DNA from: Candidatus Omnitrophota bacterium
Lineage (GTDB): Bacteria; Hinthialibacterota; Hinthialibacteria; JAKQFZ01
Direction: 5' to 3'
DNA length: 6,657 bases
Assembly: GCA_029558215.1 (NCBI GenBank)
Contig: JAKQFZ010000970.1
Location: 1-6,657 of the forward strand
Below the pieces are notes generated by a model. That model did no database searches. It had not been told where the DNA came from and worked only from the letters and a program-made list of their open reading frames with translations. The translations under genes and the position numbers were made by a program. This document shows, piece by piece, positions 5,261 to 6,657 of the stretch. How positions within the stretch are numbered: the stretch's first letter is position 1; every line of letters starts with the position of its first letter.

Positions 5261-6657
5261 ATGAAGAAGAACCCGATCAAGGTGGTTTTGGTCTCCCAAC
5301 CAAACCAACAGGCAGAGGCTGTTGCCAAGCGGCTCTCTGGATCGCGCAGTCCCCGTTTTGAAGTGGAGATGAAAGCGCCAATCACAGATGTTACAGAGCA
5401 GGTCTCCGGAGAATCCAACATCACTCTCCTACCACAGCAAGAATCTGTTCAAGGAACGAGGGATGATCGAGAAAGACTGATCAGCACTTTGGCTGCCGTT
5501 GCGGGCATCACAACCAAGGCATCCACTCCCACGCAGCTGTGTGAGGATTTGGCTAAGACGCTTCGAGCGACCTTTGCCTGTGACGCCTTTTTTGTTCTTC
5601 GATACGATTCGGAATCAGGGGAACTTGTTGATGTCTGTAAGGGCGACACCATAGGTGGCACATTCCAGATCGTTCCTAATGCTTCCGATTCCTCTCCGTT
5701 GACCGGAATTCTGGCGACCGCAGTGGAGCAAAGGAGAACGCTCAGGCTGCTTCGGGATTCACCTCAGAGTCCTGAAAAAGGATTTGTGGCCTTTGGCGAC
5801 ACCGAACGATTGTCGTTGTCCCTTTTGGTTTGCCCGATGATTGCTGAAGACCGTTTGCTGGGATTGCTTTCTGTGCAAAGTTACACTCCAAACGCTTACA
5901 CCGAGAGCGATGAGGATCTGCTGTTTGCTGTCGGACAGCAGGTGGGCCCTGCGTTGGTTGCGGCGTTGCTAAATCAGGAAATTCGCAAGAGCCATGCCAG
6001 TCAAAGTCTGTTCTCAAAACAGTTGTCCACGCTACTCGAAGTGACCAACCAATTGAGTACTGCCGGTTCGTTTGATGTCTTGTGTCGGCGTGCCGTCGAA
6101 TTGGGTCGAGAAAGGCTAAAGTTCGATCGACTGGGGCTCTGGTTTTTCGACCAGGAGCGCAGAAGCGTACGAGGATCTTTCGGTATAGATGAAACGGGAT
6201 GTATTCGTGACGAGCGCGATCAGGAGACTGCAATTCTTTCCGGAACATCTATGAGCAGGATGCTCTCCGGCCAGATTCGTTTTCTGATGGAAGAGGATTC
6301 AGACCTTCGTGATCACACAGGGGCCGTTGTCGGACACGGGGACTACTCTGTGGCCTGCATCTCGGATGGTCGAAAAGTTATCGGCTGCATCTGCCATGAT
6401 AATCTTTTGGGTCGTACTCCGATCTCGGATCATGACAATGAACTGCTCCAGTTGTATGCGTCGGCACTGGGCGCCCTGTGTTCACTGAAGAAGAGTGAGG
6501 AACAGCTTCGGGAGTCCCATGCCGAACTGGAACAACGTGTTCAGGAGAGAACAGAGAGACTTCAGAAAACCAACGAAGATCTTCAGTTCGAAATAGACGA
6601 GCGCAAACGTACCGAGCAAATGCTTCGTGATTCAGAGCGGCGCTATCGAACACTCCA
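5261..6657 (+). CDS. GAF-GAF-PAS sensor protein, probable histidine kinase, 3'-truncated by window edge
   Basis: This frame runs 465 codons without a stop to the window end. ATG 5261 is the first start after an in-frame TGA at 5234-5236; AAGG at 5255-5258 is a weak, close ribosome site. Residues 5-45 (IKVVLVSQPN, then SRSPRFEVE) resemble the first strand, helix and second strand of a response-regulator receiver, but the acidic pair after strand 1 is SQ and the rest is absent. Residues about 70-238 form one GAF domain (CPMIAEDRLLGLLSVQSY is its typical C-terminal strand pair) and about 252-408 a second. Residues 409-462 form a charged coiled coil with the ELEQRVQERTERLQ and DERKRTEQMLRDSE patterns that commonly precede PAS domains, and RYRTL begins the PAS. 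There is no signal peptide or clear membrane helix, so it is probably cytoplasmic. The output domain is beyond the window: histidine kinase is most common for this layout, but a diguanylate cyclase or phosphatase remains possible. Confidence 0.82.
   Translation, partial: MKKNPIKVVLVSQPNQQAEAVAKRLSGSRSPRFEVEMKAPITDVTEQVSGESNITLLPQQESVQGTRDDRERLISTLAAVAGITTKASTPTQLCEDLAKTLRATFACDAFFVLRYDSESGELVDVCKGDTIGGTFQIVPNASDSSPLTGILATAVEQRRTLRLLRDSPQSPEKGFVAFGDTERLSLSLLVCPMIAEDRLLGLLSVQSYTPNAYTESDEDLLFAVGQQVGPALVAALLNQEIRKSHASQSLFSKQLSTLLEVTNQLSTAGSFDVLCRRAVELGRERLKFDRLGLWFFDQERRSVRGSFGIDETGCIRDERDQETAILSGTSMSRMLSGQIRFLMEEDSDLRDHTGAVVGHGDYSVACISDGRKVIGCICHDNLLGRTPISDHDNELLQLYASALGALCSLKKSEEQLRESHAELEQRVQERTERLQKTNEDLQFEIDERKRTEQMLRDSERRYRTL

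Noticed and set aside
5742..6248. 168-codon open frame on the - strand
   Set aside because: It is antisense to the GAF domains of the sensor gene, which runs open on the + strand from 5261 to the window edge; the antisense product has no recognisable motif.

Overview
This 6.66 kb window carries four substantial protein genes, all on the + strand and closely spaced. The first lacks its 5' end and the last lacks its 3' end. The products are an AmpG-like permease of the major facilitator superfamily (MFS), a large multi-domain lipoprotein of the N-acetylmuramoyl-L-alanine amidase family, a secreted dockerin-like/formylglycine-generating-enzyme-like (FGE) protein, and the N-terminal part of a GAF-GAF-PAS sensor. 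No rRNA, tRNA, CRISPR array, insertion sequence or phage gene was seen.

The lipoprotein signal peptide points to a bacterium, and the amidase and AmpG-like permease fit one with a peptidoglycan wall and probably an outer membrane. A secreted dockerin-type EF-hand, a Thr/Pro linker and an FGE-sulfatase domain in one protein is a style I associate with Planctomycetes/Lentisphaerae relatives and candidate phyla such as Sumerlaeota or Hydrogenedentota. The sequence alone does not settle the phylum.

Layout: 1-1485 is the C-terminal portion of the permease, with an unusual insert of about 200 residues that is probably periplasmic, followed by the last transmembrane helix of the N-half and the six helices of the C-half. 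After 26 nt, 1512-3902 encodes the amidase lipoprotein: an intact zinc amidase domain, two Ig-like domains, a carboxypeptidase-regulatory-like domain, a second amidase-like domain that has lost most catalytic residues, and a final regulatory-like beta domain. These two genes probably form a cell-wall turnover unit in which the amidase cuts peptidoglycan outside the cytoplasm and the permease imports muropeptides.

After 53 nt, 3956-5122 encodes the secreted FGE-like protein, which lacks the catalytic cysteine pair of true formylglycine-generating enzymes. A 138-nt gap (5123-5260) holds a possible 34-codon ORF and a small hairpin. From 5261 to the window edge runs a cytoplasmic-looking sensor protein with a receiver-like N-terminal remnant, two GAF domains, a coiled coil and the beginning of a PAS domain. 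Its output domain lies outside the window, and nothing in the sequence links it functionally to the envelope genes upstream.
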